A stretch of DNA of 64,000 bases from Massilia sp. H6 (GTDB lineage: Bacteria > Pseudomonadota > Gammaproteobacteria > Burkholderiales > Burkholderiaceae_D): the NCBI RefSeq assembly GCF_024802625.1, contig NZ_CP103371.1, positions 434,001 through 498,000 on the forward strand. Reading direction: 5' to 3'. Numbering within the stretch: the first letter of the stretch is position 1; each line of letters begins with the position of its first letter. Below, piece by piece: positions 27,398 through 37,121 of this stretch. The notes under the pieces were generated by a model. The model did not search any database. It had not been told where the DNA came from and saw nothing but the letters and a program-made list of their open reading frames with translations. A program made the translations under genes and the position numbers.

Positions 27398-28090
27398 ATG
27401 CACCTGCGCGACCTGACGCAATTTTTAAGCGAGCTCAGCGAAAACAACAACCGCCCCTGGTTCATCATGAACAAGCCGCGCTACGACATCCTGCGCGCGG
27501 AATTCCTCGACGTCGTCACCGAGCTGATCCGCGAACTGGGCAGCTTCGACAAGCAGGTGGCCGGCTGCGACCCCAAGAAGGCGATGTTCCGCATTCACCG
27601 CGACGTGCGCTTTGCCAAGGACAAGCGGCCCTATAAAACCCATTTCTCGGCTGGCATCGCACCGCTCGACAAGCGCCGCCCGAGCGCGGCCGGTGGTCCG
27701 ACCTATTATTTCCACATCGAGCCCAATGGCAATTTGCTGTTTGGGGCCGGCGAATACCTGCCGCCGGCGCCACGCTTGAAGGCGATCCGCGAGCATCTCG
27801 TCAACGATGCGCCAGGCTTCACCAAAATGTTGAAGAATAAGCATCTACGGACGACCTATGGCGACTTGCAGCAAGAAGACAAGCTGCAGCGTCCTCCAAA
27901 AGGTGTCGATCCGAATCATCCCCTGGTCGAATACCTGAAGCTCAAGAGCTTTTTCGTCTGGGTCGAGGTGCCGCTGCTGCTGAACGCACCCGAGCTACTG
28001 GTGCCGCAACTGGCCAGCGGCATGAAGGACGCATTCGCGCTGGTCAGCTGGCTGCGCACGGTGCCGCAACAGCACGACGAGCCGCAATAA
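27398..28090 (+). CDS. DUF2461 domain protein
   Basis: A 230-residue protein of the DUF2461/TIGR02453 family. It shows the N-terminal FLSELSENNNRPWFIMNKPRYD and the central FRIHRDVRFAKDKRPYKTHFSAGI, with YYFHIEPNG further on. The fold resembles no characterised enzyme that I can name and the function is unknown. It follows the Deg-type protease by 20 bases and may be co-transcribed. Confidence 0.9.
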   Translation: MHLRDLTQFLSELSENNNRPWFIMNKPRYDILRAEFLDVVTELIRELGSFDKQVAGCDPKKAMFRIHRDVRFAKDKRPYKTHFSAGIAPLDKRRPSAAGGPTYYFHIEPNGNLLFGAGEYLPPAPRLKAIREHLVNDAPGFTKMLKNKHLRTTYGDLQQEDKLQRPPKGVDPNHPLVEYLKLKSFFVWVEVPLLLNAPELLVPQLASGMKDAFALVSWLRTVPQQHDEPQ

Positions 28091-28124
28091 CACCCTGTTC
28101 ATACATTCATTACGGAGGGCGACT

Positions 28125-28517
28125 ATGGCCTTGCAACATGCAGTTTCGGGCGAACGTATTGCCTTGCAGCGCGACGACACCGACATCGCCCATTTCACCT
28201 CGATTGCACTGATCAAGACCGATCACCTGGAATTGATCCGCTTGGTGCTGCCGAAAGAAAAGCCGATGCCTGAGCACCGGTTGGAGGGCGAAATGACGCT
28301 GGTCTGCCTCGAGGGCGAAATTGCGGTTGACGCGCATGGCCGCACCACCATCCTGCAGCCCAACGAGATGGTCTACCTGGCGGGCGGAGAGCCGCATGCG
28401 ATCCGGGCAAACCAGGATGCGGTGGCCTTGATGACCATTTTGCTGGGACAGGGGCGCTCGGGTGGGGCGGCCAGCGAAGCCAGGGCCGCCAGACCCGATT
28501 CCACCGGTCCAGCCTAG
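28125..28517 (+). CDS. Small single-domain cupin protein
   Basis: A 130-residue cupin. The barrel motif is visible as MPEHRLEGEMTLVCLEGEIAVDAHG then LQPNEMVYLAGGEPHAIRA, so metal-binding histidines are partly present (H in EHR and in EPHA). Members of this kind bind small molecules or act as simple metalloenzymes; the substrate is unknown. A GGAGG ribosome site stands 8 bases before ATG 28125. Confidence 0.85.
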   Translation: MALQHAVSGERIALQRDDTDIAHFTSIALIKTDHLELIRLVLPKEKPMPEHRLEGEMTLVCLEGEIAVDAHGRTTILQPNEMVYLAGGEPHAIRANQDAVALMTILLGQGRSGGAASEARAARPDSTGPA

Positions 28518-28524
28518 GTTCCGG

Positions 28525-28548
28525 CCGGCACCGGCACCGGCACCGGCA
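28525..28548. repeat. Four tandem CCGGCA hexamers
   Basis: Four perfect copies of CCGGCA lie between the convergent cupin and gpsA genes, 8 bases after the cupin stop. Copy number may vary between strains; no regulatory role is evident. Confidence 0.85.
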
Positions 28549-28591
28549 TTAGCGGGTGTGGCGCTGGCGTGCAATGCGCAGCGCCATCGCT

Positions 28592-29623
28592 TTACGCTAC
28601 CTCATCCCTCGGATCGCGTGCCAGCAACTGCTGCGCCATCTCGGTTGCCGCTACCCCTTCGAACAGTACCGCCGCCACGGCGTCGGTGATCGGCATGTCC
28701 ACGCCCAGCCGCTGCGCCAGCGCGCGCACCGACTTGGCGCAGGGAACGCCTTCCGCGACATGCCCGAGTTCGGCCACGATGGTATCGAGCTGCTTGCCTT
28801 GCGCCAGCGCCAGCCCGACGCGCCGGTTGCGCGACAAATCGCCCGTGCAAGTCAGGATCAGGTCACCCATGCCGCTCAAACCCATGAAGGTGCCGGGTTG
28901 GGCGCCCAGGGTTACGCCCAGGCGGGTGATCTCGGCCAGTCCACGCGTGATCAAGGCCGCACGCGCGTTCAGGCCCAGCCCCAGTCCGTCGGCCGCGCCG
29001 GTGGCGATCGCCATCACGTTTTTCACTGCGCCGCCGACTTCCACGCCGACGATGTCGTCGCAGGCATAGACCCGCAGGTTGTTGCCGTGGGCTGCGGCAA
29101 CCACGCGCTCGCGCAGCGCGCCCGAGGTCGACGCCACGCTCAGCGCGCAGGGCAGGGCGCGCGCGACTTCTTGGGCAAACGATGGCCCGGACAGCGCCGC
29201 GCCGGGTACCGTCTCGCCCAGTATTTCGAGCACGACCTGGTGCGGCAGCAGGCCGGTGCCGGCTTCGAAGCCCTTGCACAGCCACACGACGTTGGGAATC
29301 GCGCGGCCCTTCAATTGTTGCAGCAGCGGGCGCAGGCCGGCCACCGGGCAGGCCAGGATCAGCAGCGGCGCTTCGTCTTCGTGGGCATCGATGACATGCG
29401 CCAGCGCGGCTTCGAGATCGGCGCCGACGCGCAGGCTGGCAGGCAGCGCAAAGCCCGGCAGGTAATGCAGGTTCTCGCGCGCGGCAGCGGTCTCGGCCAT
29501 CTGTTCTGGGTTGCGTCCCCACAGCAAAACGTCGTGGCGGTCCGCCAGCGCAATCGCTACGGCGGTGCCCCAGGCGCCAGCGCCGAGGACGGTAATCTTG
29601 GAAATGTTTTTTGTTTGTTGCAT
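28592..29623 (-). CDS. gpsA: NAD(P)-dependent glycerol-3-phosphate dehydrogenase
   Basis: A 343-residue enzyme that reduces dihydroxyacetone phosphate to sn-glycerol 3-phosphate for phospholipid synthesis. The dinucleotide site GAGAWG is at 14-19, the conserved WLCKGFE follows, and the catalytic lysine lies in [13 protein letters not shown] near 190. The C-terminal domain shows [26 protein letters not shown] 29623 is the natural start; upstream frame extension is not coding. It lies with secB, grxC and the rhodanese gene, as in other Burkholderiales. Confidence 0.96.
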   Translation of the reverse strand: MQQTKNISKITVLGAGAWGTAVAIALADRHDVLLWGRNPEQMAETAAARENLHYLPGFALPASLRVGADLEAALAHVIDAHEDEAPLLILACPVAGLRPLLQQLKGRAIPNVVWLCKGFEAGTGLLPHQVVLEILGETVPGAALSGPSFAQEVARALPCALSVASTSGALRERVVAAAHGNNLRVYACDDIVGVEVGGAVKNVMAIATGAADGLGLGLNARAALITRGLAEITRLGVTLGAQPGTFMGLSGMGDLILTCTGDLSRNRRVGLALAQGKQLDTIVAELGHVAEGVPCAKSVRALAQRLGVDMPITDAVAAVLFEGVAATEMAQQLLARDPRDEVA

Positions 29624-29642
29624 GTTTTTTAAGCAATCGACA

Positions 29643-30083
29643 TTACAGGCCCCAGACGTCGGACGGGCGCACGAAGCCCATGATGCCATCGCGATGGCGC
29701 ACGCGCACCCAGGTCGATGCGGTCGGGTCGACCAGTTCGAGTACGACGCCCTTGTCGGCAGTCATGAGCACAGCTGCAGATTCGTCCGGCGCGGCAAATA
29801 CCCTGGCCCCGGGCGTGCTGACGAGCACGTTGCGGCGGGCCCGCAGGCCGGTCGCTTCGGTCCAGGCCAGTTCGCCACTCACGTCGCGTACCTTGACCCA
29901 GTCGCCATAGCTGAGCACTACCTGCAGCGGCATGGCGCGCGGGGCGATGTACAGCTTGACGCCCCTGGTAGTGGGGGTGTCGTACAGGATCACCGGGGCC
30001 GGGCCGACGCTGCGAAATTCGGCCGCGAGCGCTGACGGTGCTGCCAGGACGAGCACGCATGCAAGGCGGCAAAATGGGAACAT
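29643..30083 (-). CDS. Exported SH3-domain protein
   Basis: A 146-residue protein with a signal peptide ([22 protein letters not shown]) and two SH3b-like segments. The first is around [27 protein letters not shown]; the second is around [41 protein letters not shown]. Bacterial SH3 domains of this sort bind peptidoglycan or act as periplasmic scaffolds. Its place between gpsA and secB is a conserved one, but no function is established. Confidence 0.85.
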   Translation of the reverse strand: MFPFCRLACVLVLAAPSALAAEFRSVGPAPVILYDTPTTRGVKLYIAPRAMPLQVVLSYGDWVKVRDVSGELAWTEATGLRARRNVLVSTPGARVFAAPDESAAVLMTADKGVVLELVDPTASTWVRVRHRDGIMGFVRPSDVWGL

Positions 30084-30188
30084 GGCGGGCCTGGGAAAGG
30101 AACGGAACCGCAGTGTAACCGGGGACGACCACCGTAGGGGGGCCGGAAGGCAGGCGGGCACCAGACTGCGGCGCCCGCGAAGAGTGGC

Positions 30189-30647
30189 TTACTGCGCCGG
30201 TGCTGCGGCAGCTTCGGTCATTGCCTGCTGGCGCTGCTGGTAAAAGGCTTCGAAGTTGATCTCGGCCAGGTGTACCGGCGGGAAGCCAGCGCGGCTGATC
30301 ACGTCGGCGATGTTGGCGCGCAGATATGGGTAGACGATGTTCGGGCAACCGATTCCCAGCAGCGGATCCATCTGGTCAGCAGGGATGTTGCGCGCTTCGA
30401 AGATGCCAGCCTGCTTGCCTTCGACCAGGAAAGCGACCTTGTCCTTGACCTTGGCGGTGACGGTGATGGTCACGGTCGACTCGTAGATGCCGTCGGCCAG
30501 GCTGTCGGCACCGACGTCGAGCGACACTTCGATGGTCGGAGCTTCCTGCTCAAGGAAGATTGCCGGGGAATTCGGTTGCTCCAGCGACATGTCTTTCAGA
30601 TAGACGCGTTGGATTTGGAAGACTGGTTGCAGGTTTTCGTCGGACAT
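30189..30647 (-). CDS. secB: Protein-export chaperone SecB
   Basis: A 152-residue SecB of normal length. It shows [25 protein letters not shown], the substrate-groove strands, and the acidic/hydrophobic SecA contact region near residues 15-25, then [36 protein letters not shown]. It forms a tetramer that keeps preproteins unfolded and hands them to SecA. It sits between the SH3 protein and grxC, the usual arrangement with gpsA. Confidence 0.97.
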   Translation of the reverse strand: MSDENLQPVFQIQRVYLKDMSLEQPNSPAIFLEQEAPTIEVSLDVGADSLADGIYESTVTITVTAKVKDKVAFLVEGKQAGIFEARNIPADQMDPLLGIGCPNIVYPYLRANIADVISRAGFPPVHLAEINFEAFYQQRQQAMTEAAAAPAQ

Positions 30648-30814
30648 GGAACGCTTTCGTGAATGTTTGAATGGACGGACGCGCCGTCACGGTGCTTTGG
30701 TCAAACGCGACGGTAATTGTATCAAAATCAATTTGGAAGCAATACCCCTCGTGCGGCAAGCCGGAAGCCCGTCAATACGGGCTGGGCGCGGCGCGCACGA
30801 AGTTCAAGGCAGAC

Positions 30815-31078
30815 TCAGGCGCCCTGGAGCATGGCATCGAGCCGGCCGGCCTGGTCGAGCGCATACAGGTCGTCGAAGCCGCCCACGTGGGTATCGCCCA
30901 CGTAGATTTGCGGCACGGTGCGGCGGCCGGTGCGCTGCATCATGATCTGGCGTTGCTCCGGGTCCAGGTCAACGCGGATGCGTTCGATCTCGGTCACGCC
31001 TTTGCCTTCGAGCAGGCGCTCGGCGCGGACGCAGTATGGGCAGCTGGCGGTGTGGTACAGGACGACGTGTGCAGCCAT
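30815..31078 (-). CDS. grxC: Glutaredoxin 3
   Basis: An 87-residue glutaredoxin with the active site CPYC at 13-16 and the glutathione-binding RRTVPQIYVGDTHVGGFDDL. It reduces disulfides and mixed glutathione disulfides in the cytosol. It is one gene downstream of the rhodanese protein (22 bases) and precedes secB; both are consistent with a thiol-stress or export module. Confidence 0.95.
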   Translation of the reverse strand: MAAHVVLYHTASCPYCVRAERLLEGKGVTEIERIRVDLDPEQRQIMMQRTGRRTVPQIYVGDTHVGGFDDLYALDQAGRLDAMLQGA

Positions 31079-31100
31079 GGTGATTCCTTCCTAAAGTTGT

Positions 31101-31502
31101 TTACTTGGTTACCGGCAAACCAGCCGCGGTCCATGCCGCCAGGCCGCCTTCGAGCGCATGCGCTTCTTCGAAGCCGGCAGCCTGGAGCTGGCGCACCGCC
31201 TTGTCGGCGCGCGCGCCGTTCTGGCACACGACGATGATGGTGCGGCCCTTGGACTTGTCCAGTTCGCCGATACGATTGCCCAAGTCTGCCAGTGGGATGT
31301 TTTTTGCGTCGCGCACATGGCCGGCTGCGAATTCGTCGGCGCTGCGCACGTCCAGCACGACGGTCTTGCCACGGTTGATCATCTGCGTGGCCTGCAGCGG
31401 CGAGGCGCGCTTGCCGCGCGGCGCCAGGGCTGGCCAGAGCAGGGCAGCGCCCGAAACGACAGCGATTGCCACAACGAAGATATTATCGATAATGAAATTC
31501 AC
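31101..31502 (-). CDS. Membrane-anchored rhodanese-like protein
   Basis: A 133-residue protein with one N-terminal helix (IIDNIFVVAIAVVSGAALLW) and a rhodanese domain: LDVRSADEFAAGHVRDAKNIPL, the active cysteine C93 in VVCQNGARAD, and HALEGGLAAWTAAGLPV. It may transfer sulfane sulfur at the inner membrane. The start is GTG 31502 with GGAAG before it. An ATG at 31535 is in frame but has no ribosome site. Confidence 0.88.
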   Translation of the reverse strand: MNFIIDNIFVVAIAVVSGAALLWPALAPRGKRASPLQATQMINRGKTVVLDVRSADEFAAGHVRDAKNIPLADLGNRIGELDKSKGRTIIVVCQNGARADKAVRQLQAAGFEEAHALEGGLAAWTAAGLPVTK

Positions 31503-31596
31503 AAGGCTTCCAATGGTTGAACTGAATCGGCGCATTATAAAATAGATGCACGACCGGATATCAATCGCAGTATTTTCTTCATTTAAAGTTGAGCTT

Positions 31597-32343
31597 ATGT
31601 ACAAAATCGTATTCATGCGCCACGGCGAATCCACCTGGAACCTGGCCAACCGGTTCACCGGCTGGGTCGACGTCGACCTGACCGAAAAAGGCATCCAAGA
31701 GGCCAAGAACGCTGGCCGCGCGCTGCGCGACGCTGGCTTCACCTTCGACCTGACCTATACCTCGGTGCTCAAGCGCGCCATCCGTACCCTGTGGCTGGCC
31801 ATGGACGAGATGGACGCGATGTATTTGCCGGTCAAGAACGACTGGCGCCTGAACGAGCGCCACTATGGCGCCCTGCAGGGTCTGGACAAGGCTGAAACGG
31901 CAGCGAAATACGGCGACGAGCAGGTGCTGGTCTGGCGCCGCAGCTACGACACCCCGCCCCCGGCCCTGGCTGCCGACGACGAGCGCACCTCGTTCCACGA
32001 CCCGCGCTATGCCGGCCTGGACAAGGCGCAGATTCCCTTGACCGAATGCCTGAAAGACACCGTGGCGCGCGTCATGCCTTGCTGGAACGAGGAAATCGCG
32101 CCTGCAATCCGTGCTGGCAAGAACATCCTGGTCTCGGCCCACGGCAACAGCCTGCGCGCCATCATCAAGATGCTGGACAACATCAGCGACACCGATATCG
32201 TCGGCCTGAACATTCCAAACGGCCAGCCGCTGGTGTACGAACTCGATGCCGATCTCAAGCCGATCAAGAGCTATTACCTGGGCGACCAGGCCGCCATCGC
32301 CGCTGCCGTCGCGGCCGTGGCCAACCAAGGGAAGGCCAAGTAA
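31597..32343 (+). CDS. gpmA: 2,3-bisphosphoglycerate-dependent phosphoglycerate mutase
   Basis: A 248-residue glycolytic mutase that interconverts 3- and 2-phosphoglycerate. The phosphohistidine motif FMRHGEST is at 6-13 (H9), followed by [29 protein letters not shown], and the second histidine in [14 protein letters not shown]. It is the first gene of the series gpmA-envC-ctpA-moeB, which is common in Burkholderiales. Confidence 0.96.
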   Translation: MYKIVFMRHGESTWNLANRFTGWVDVDLTEKGIQEAKNAGRALRDAGFTFDLTYTSVLKRAIRTLWLAMDEMDAMYLPVKNDWRLNERHYGALQGLDKAETAAKYGDEQVLVWRRSYDTPPPALAADDERTSFHDPRYAGLDKAQIPLTECLKDTVARVMPCWNEEIAPAIRAGKNILVSAHGNSLRAIIKMLDNISDTDIVGLNIPNGQPLVYELDADLKPIKSYYLGDQAAIAAAVAAVANQGKAK

Positions 32344-32360
32344 ATTTGCGTTTGCCATTC

Positions 32361-33776
32361 ATGAAGTCGGCCGCCGGCGCACTGTTGTGCGCCGCCTTGT
32401 GCACATCCATGGCCATCGCGCTGTCCAGCCCTGCCTACGCCCAACGCCAGACCGACCGCAGCCGCCAGAAGGTGACGGCGGAAAAGCAGCGCGCCGGGAT
32501 CCAGCAGCAGCTCAAGGCGATCAAGCGCGAGATCGCCCGCACCGAAAGCGAGAAAGAAGACGCGGCCGACGAGCTGGCCGAGTCCGAGGCCGCCATTTCC
32601 GACGCCAACCGCGCGCTGCGCGATCTGGCCGAAGAGCAAGACCTTACCAGCACCCGCGTCAACGCCCTGGCGCAGGAACAGGCGCAGCTCGGACAAACAA
32701 TTGTTAATCAAAAGAAACAATTGTCCAGTCTCTTGCGCGAGCACTACGTGGCCGGTAACGAAGACCGGATCAAGCTGCTGCTGTCCGGCGACAATCCGAA
32801 CCGCATCAACCGCGACCTGCAGCTGATGGCCTATGTCTCGCAAGCCCAGGCCAGGCTGCTCGCTTCGCTGCGCACCAATCTGGCCCAGGTCGAAGCCAAC
32901 CGCGACAAGGTCGAGAACGCCCAACAAGAGCTGCAAGAAATCGCCGATGAGCAGCGCGACCAGAAAGCGCTGTTGGAAAAGGAAAAAGGGCGGCGCACTG
33001 CGCTGCTGCAGAATTTATCGACCAAGCTGTCCGACCAGCGCAAGCAGGCCGACCGCCTGCAGCGCGACGAACAGCGCATGAGCGGCCTGGTCGACCGTTT
33101 GACGCGTCTGCTGCGAGAGCAGGCCGAGGCCGAGCAGCGCCGCCAGGTGGCGCTGGCTGCTGCCAGGGCCAAGGCACAAGCCGAGGAAAAAGCCCGCGCG
33201 CTGGCACGCGCCAAGCTCGCGGCCGAGCGGGCCGAACGCGAACGTATTGCGCGCCAAAACGCCAAACCGGGCACCAAGCCAGCACCCGAGCCTGAGCCCG
33301 AGCCACCGCAAGTGGCCGAGCAAGCCAAGCCGGTCGAGAAACCGGCGGCCGAGATCACGCTGGCCCCGGCAGCGCCAAGCGGCGCCTTTGCCAGCCTGCG
33401 CGGACGCCTGAGCGCGCCGGTTAGCGGCAGCATTGCTGCCAGGTTCGGCGCCCGCCGTGGCGAAGGGCCGACCTGGAAAGGCATGTTCATCAAGGCACCC
33501 GAAGGAACCGAGATCCGCGCGGTCGGATCGGGGCGCGTGGTGCACGCCGACTGGATGCGCGGCTTCGGCAACCTGATCATCATCGACCACGGCGGCGAGT
33601 ACCTGTCGATCTACGGAAACAACTCGGCGCTGCTGAAACGCCCGGGCGACATGGTGCGCGCTGGCGAGGCCGTTGCGAGTGCCGGCAACACCGGCGGCAA
33701 CGCGGAATCGGGGCTATACTTTGAACTCAGGCATCGCGGCAAGGCCTTCGATCCGGCAAGCTGGATCAAATTCTAA
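32361..33776 (+). CDS. envC: EnvC-like murein hydrolase activator (degenerate M23)
   Basis: A 471-residue exported protein: a signal peptide ending PAYAQ, long coiled coils (about 30-270, rich in Q, E, K, R and A), a Pro/Glu linker, and a C-terminal LytM/M23 domain. The zinc ligands of active M23 peptidases are missing: the first HxxxD position reads WKGMFIK, and the HxH position reads SGLYFELRHRG. This matches EnvC, which activates amidases AmiA/AmiB during septum splitting. Start ATG 32361 is chosen; TTG 32346, with GGAAGG upstream, is possible. It lies 18 bases after gpmA and 10 bases before ctpA. Confidence 0.88.
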   Translation: MKSAAGALLCAALCTSMAIALSSPAYAQRQTDRSRQKVTAEKQRAGIQQQLKAIKREIARTESEKEDAADELAESEAAISDANRALRDLAEEQDLTSTRVNALAQEQAQLGQTIVNQKKQLSSLLREHYVAGNEDRIKLLLSGDNPNRINRDLQLMAYVSQAQARLLASLRTNLAQVEANRDKVENAQQELQEIADEQRDQKALLEKEKGRRTALLQNLSTKLSDQRKQADRLQRDEQRMSGLVDRLTRLLREQAEAEQRRQVALAAARAKAQAEEKARALARAKLAAERAERERIARQNAKPGTKPAPEPEPEPPQVAEQAKPVEKPAAEITLAPAAPSGAFASLRGRLSAPVSGSIAARFGARRGEGPTWKGMFIKAPEGTEIRAVGSGRVVHADWMRGFGNLIIIDHGGEYLSIYGNNSALLKRPGDMVRAGEAVASAGNTGGNAESGLYFELRHRGKAFDPASWIKF

Positions 33777-33786
33777 GGGCACATTT

Positions 33787-35283
33787 ATGAGCAGCAAAGC
33801 AAAGAATTTCAGCCTGATCGGCCTGGGGATGGTGGCTGGCGTGGCCGCGTCGTTCCAGTTCTCGGCCCATGCGCAGAAAGACGTCCAGTCGCCGTTGCCG
33901 CTGGACGAGCTGCGCCAGCTGGCCGATGTGTACGGCCTGATCAAGACCGATTATGTCGAACCGGTCGAAGACAAGAAGCTCTTGTCCGAAGCCATCGGCG
34001 GCATGGTCGGTTCGCTCGACCCGCACTCCACCTATCTCGACCGCAAAGCCTTCCGCGAGATGCAGGAAGCGGTGCAGGGCAAGTTCGTCGGCGTGGGCAT
34101 CGAGGTCGCCAGCGAAGACGGCTATGTCAAGGTGATTGCCCCGATCGAGGATACGCCGGCGCACAAGGCCGGCATCAAGTCGGGCGACCTGATCACCCGC
34201 ATCGATAATGTGCCGGTGCGCAATATGTCGATCGACGATGCGATCAAGCGCATGCGCGGCAAGCCCGGTACCAAGGTCACGCTGACGATTGCCCGCCGCG
34301 GTGAAGACCGCCCCTGGGTGCTGCCGCTGGCGCGCGAGCAAATCGTGGTCCAGAGCGTCAAGGCCAAGATGGTCGAGCCGGGCTATGCCTGGCTGCGCGT
34401 GAGCCAGTTCCAAGAAAACACCGTCGACGAACTGGCGAAAAAGGCCAAGGCGCTGTATGCCGAGAACCCGGACATCAAGGGTTTGGTACTCGACCTGCGC
34501 AACGATCCGGGCGGGCTGCTGCCGGGTGCGATTGGGGTGTCGGCCGCCTTCCTGCCCAACCCAGATCAATTGATCGTCTCGACCAAGGGTCAGTTGCCTG
34601 ATTCTAACCAGCAGTTCTACGGCCGCCGCGAGCACTACGCGCCGCGCGGCGCCGATCCGCTGGCCGGACTGCCGGCAGGCTTGAAAACGGTGCCGATGGT
34701 GGTGCTGGTCAATGGTGGCTCGGCCTCGGCCTCGGAAATCGTCGCCGGCGCGCTGCAAGACTACAAGCGCGCCATCGTCATGGGCAGCCAGACCTTCGGC
34801 AAGGGCTCGGTGCAGACCCTGCGCCAGCTCTCGGCCGATACCGCGGTAAAGCTGACCACGGCGCGCTACTACACGCCGCAAGGCCGTCCGATCCAGGCCA
34901 CCGGCATCGCGCCCGACCTGCGCGTGGACGAGACCCTGGAAGGCGACGCGCTGGCCGTGCTGCGCGTGCGCGAAGCAGACCTGCAAAGGCACCTGGCGAG
35001 CGAAGCCGAAGCTGCCGATGAAAAAGCCCGGACGCCGTCGGCCAAGGATGCCCGCGTGGCACTCGAAGCGCAGCAGCGCGCGCTCGCGCAACTGAAAGAC
35101 CGCAAGCCGCTCGACTACGGCAGCAAGGACGACTTCCAGCTGGCCCAGGCGCTGAATCATTTCAAAGGGCAGAAGGTCGTGCTGGCCAAGGTCGATGCCG
35201 ATGCCGCCAAGCCGGCGGCCCCGAAGGTGCTGCCGGGGATGGAGACCAAGCCGCCGGAACTGAAGGCGCCGCCGAAAAAATAA
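33787..35283 (+). CDS. ctpA: C-terminal processing peptidase, S41 family
   Basis: A 498-residue exported protease with a signal or anchor (residues 1-30), a PDZ domain (about 97-175, FVGVGIEVASEDGYVKVIAP) and the S41 core. The serine/lysine dyad is S314 (GGSASASEI) and K339 (TFGKGSVQT). It cleaves periplasmic substrates at their C-terminal ends, typically cell-wall hydrolases with a lipoprotein adaptor. It is followed 32 bases later by moeB and preceded by envC, so cell-wall turnover is a plausible shared theme. Confidence 0.94.
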   Translation: MSSKAKNFSLIGLGMVAGVAASFQFSAHAQKDVQSPLPLDELRQLADVYGLIKTDYVEPVEDKKLLSEAIGGMVGSLDPHSTYLDRKAFREMQEAVQGKFVGVGIEVASEDGYVKVIAPIEDTPAHKAGIKSGDLITRIDNVPVRNMSIDDAIKRMRGKPGTKVTLTIARRGEDRPWVLPLAREQIVVQSVKAKMVEPGYAWLRVSQFQENTVDELAKKAKALYAENPDIKGLVLDLRNDPGGLLPGAIGVSAAFLPNPDQLIVSTKGQLPDSNQQFYGRREHYAPRGADPLAGLPAGLKTVPMVVLVNGGSASASEIVAGALQDYKRAIVMGSQTFGKGSVQTLRQLSADTAVKLTTARYYTPQGRPIQATGIAPDLRVDETLEGDALAVLRVREADLQRHLASEAEAADEKARTPSAKDARVALEAQQRALAQLKDRKPLDYGSKDDFQLAQALNHFKGQKVVLAKVDADAAKPAAPKVLPGMETKPPELKAPPKK

Positions 35284-35315
35284 GCATCGGCAGTGCGCTG
35301 CTGGCTCTTGAAGCA

Positions 35316-36080
35316 ATGAACGACACCCAACTGCTGCGCTACTCGCGCCACATCCTGCTCGACGACATCGGCATCGACGGCCAGCAGTGCCTGCTCGATG
35401 CGCATGCGCTGGTCATTGGCGCCGGCGGCCTCGGTTCGCCGGCCGCGCTCTACCTGGCCGCGAGCGGCATCGGTCGTATCACCCTGGTCGACGACGACGA
35501 GGTCGACCTGACCAACCTGCAGCGCCAGGTGATGCACACGACCGCCCGCATCGGCCAGCCCAAAGCCGAGTCCGGCCGCGAAGCGCTACTGGCCATCAAT
35601 CCTGGCATCGAGGTGGTCGCCCTGCGCGAACGGGTGAGCGGTGAGCGCCTGCGCGAACTGGTGCGTGGCGCCACTGTCGTGCTCGATTGCAGCGACAACT
35701 TCGCCACCCGCCACGCGGTCAATCGCGCCTGTGTGCTGGAAGCCAAGCCGCTGGTGTCGGGCGCCGTGATCGGCTTCGACGGCCAGCTCTCGGTGTTCGA
35801 CACCACCAGGGCCGACGCCCCGTGCTACGCCTGCCTGTTCCCTGAAGACAGCCACTACCAGGATGCCGCCTGCAGCAGCATGGGCGTGTTCGCGCCGCTG
35901 GCCGGGGTGGTCGGTGCGATGCAGGCAGCCGAGGCGCTCAAGCTGGTCGCGGGCATCGGCCAGCCGCTGGCGGGGCGCCTGCTGCTGCTCGATGGGCGGG
36001 CCATGGATTGGACCGCGATCGGCGTCGCCCGCAATCCATCCTGTCCGGTCTGCGAGGACCGGATAGCGCCACACAATTAA
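35316..36080 (+). CDS. moeB: MoeB/ThiF-type adenylyltransferase
   Basis: A 254-residue E1-like enzyme of the HesA/MoeB/ThiF family. It shows the nucleotide site GAGGLGSP at 35-42, LVDDDEVDLTNLQRQ, and two zinc-binding pairs: C170/C173 and C243/C246 (CPVC). It activates the C-terminal glycine of a small sulfur carrier (MoaD or ThiS) with ATP. The family cannot be split with certainty between molybdopterin and thiamin pathways from sequence alone; placement in the gpmA-envC-ctpA series gives no help. Confidence 0.92.
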   Translation: MNDTQLLRYSRHILLDDIGIDGQQCLLDAHALVIGAGGLGSPAALYLAASGIGRITLVDDDEVDLTNLQRQVMHTTARIGQPKAESGREALLAINPGIEVVALRERVSGERLRELVRGATVVLDCSDNFATRHAVNRACVLEAKPLVSGAVIGFDGQLSVFDTTRADAPCYACLFPEDSHYQDAACSSMGVFAPLAGVVGAMQAAEALKLVAGIGQPLAGRLLLLDGRAMDWTAIGVARNPSCPVCEDRIAPHN

Positions 36081-36189
36081 CAAAGGCGGCGCACGGCAAG
36101 CTGGCATACAATTGCTAACCCTTGCCAGCCGCTCCGGTGGCAGTGGCGCCCAACATAGTTCGCACTTAACGTTCCTGCAAAGAGTATCT

Positions 36190-36633
36190 ATGCACATTGA
36201 TTCGCAACGTAAGCAAGGCCGCGCACGCGGCTTCACCCTGGTCGAGATCATGGTCGTGGTGGTCATCATTGGCATCCTTGGCGCACTGGTCGTGCCAAAG
36301 CTGCTGGGCCGCACCGGCGAGTCGCGCGTGACCGCCGCCAAGGTCGATATCGCCACCATGATGCAGGCACTCAAGCTCTACAAGCTCGACAACCAGCGCT
36401 ACCCGACCACCGAGCAGGGCCTGAACTCGCTGGTGACCAAGCCTACCTCGGGCCCGGCCGCCAATGGCTGGAAGTCGGGCGGCTATCTCGAGAAGCTGCC
36501 AAAAGACCCATGGGGTAACAGCTACCAATACCTGTCGCCAGGCATTCATGGCGAAGTGGACATCTTGTCGCTGGGCGCCGACGGCCAGCCCGGCGGAACC
36601 GGCGAGGACGCCGACGTCGGCTCCTGGGAGTAA
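36190..36633 (+). CDS. gspG: Type II secretion major pseudopilin GspG
   Basis: A 147-residue prepilin-like protein. The prepilin peptidase site is G14/F15 with FTLVEI (E at +5), followed by a hydrophobic helix MVVVVIIGILGALVV and the GspG-specific C-terminal Ca-binding region (GYLEKLPKDPWGNSYQYLSPGIHGEVDILSLGADG). It forms the shaft of the pseudopilus. First gene of the complete gsp operon. Confidence 0.97.
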   Translation: MHIDSQRKQGRARGFTLVEIMVVVVIIGILGALVVPKLLGRTGESRVTAAKVDIATMMQALKLYKLDNQRYPTTEQGLNSLVTKPTSGPAANGWKSGGYLEKLPKDPWGNSYQYLSPGIHGEVDILSLGADGQPGGTGEDADVGSWE

Positions 36634-36641
36634 GGTTTTCC

Positions 36642-37121
36642 ATGCGGGCTCGTGGCGCCCTGCTCAGGACCGGCGGCTTTACCCTGGTAGAGCTGCTGGT
36701 CGTGATGGTCATTATCGGCATCACGCTGGGGCTGGCGTCGCTCAACGCGATTCCGTCGCCGCGCCAGAACCTGCAACAGGAAGCCCAGCGCATCGCCTTG
36801 CTGCTGCAACTGGCGCGTGACGAGGCCATTGTGCGCAACCGCCAGGTGGCGTTCGAGGCCAATCCCGAACGCTACCGCTTCACCGTGCGCAACGATACCG
36901 GCTGGGAGCCGGTCACGCGCGACGACCTGCTGCGCGAACGCACGTTCAAGAGCGGCCCGCTGCGCCTGGTGCTCGAACCCAACAACAGTGCCAATCCCGA
37001 ATCGCTGCGCATCGTCTTCGGCCGCGAGCCGGTCGACAAGCCCTTCGTGCTGACGCTTGCCAACGGTCCCGACGCGGTCGCGATCCGCGCCGACGGCGTC
37101 GGGCACTTTACGGTCGAATGA
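36642..37121 (+). CDS. gspH: Type II secretion minor pseudopilin GspH
   Basis: A 159-residue minor pseudopilin with cleavage at G12/F13 (FTLVELL) and the hydrophobic stretch LVVMVIIGITLGLASL. The C-terminal part has the GspH/FimT fold. It starts 8 bases after gspG and its stop overlaps the start of gspI (ATGA), indicating coupled translation. Confidence 0.93.
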   Translation: MRARGALLRTGGFTLVELLVVMVIIGITLGLASLNAIPSPRQNLQQEAQRIALLLQLARDEAIVRNRQVAFEANPERYRFTVRNDTGWEPVTRDDLLRERTFKSGPLRLVLEPNNSANPESLRIVFGREPVDKPFVLTLANGPDAVAIRADGVGHFTVE

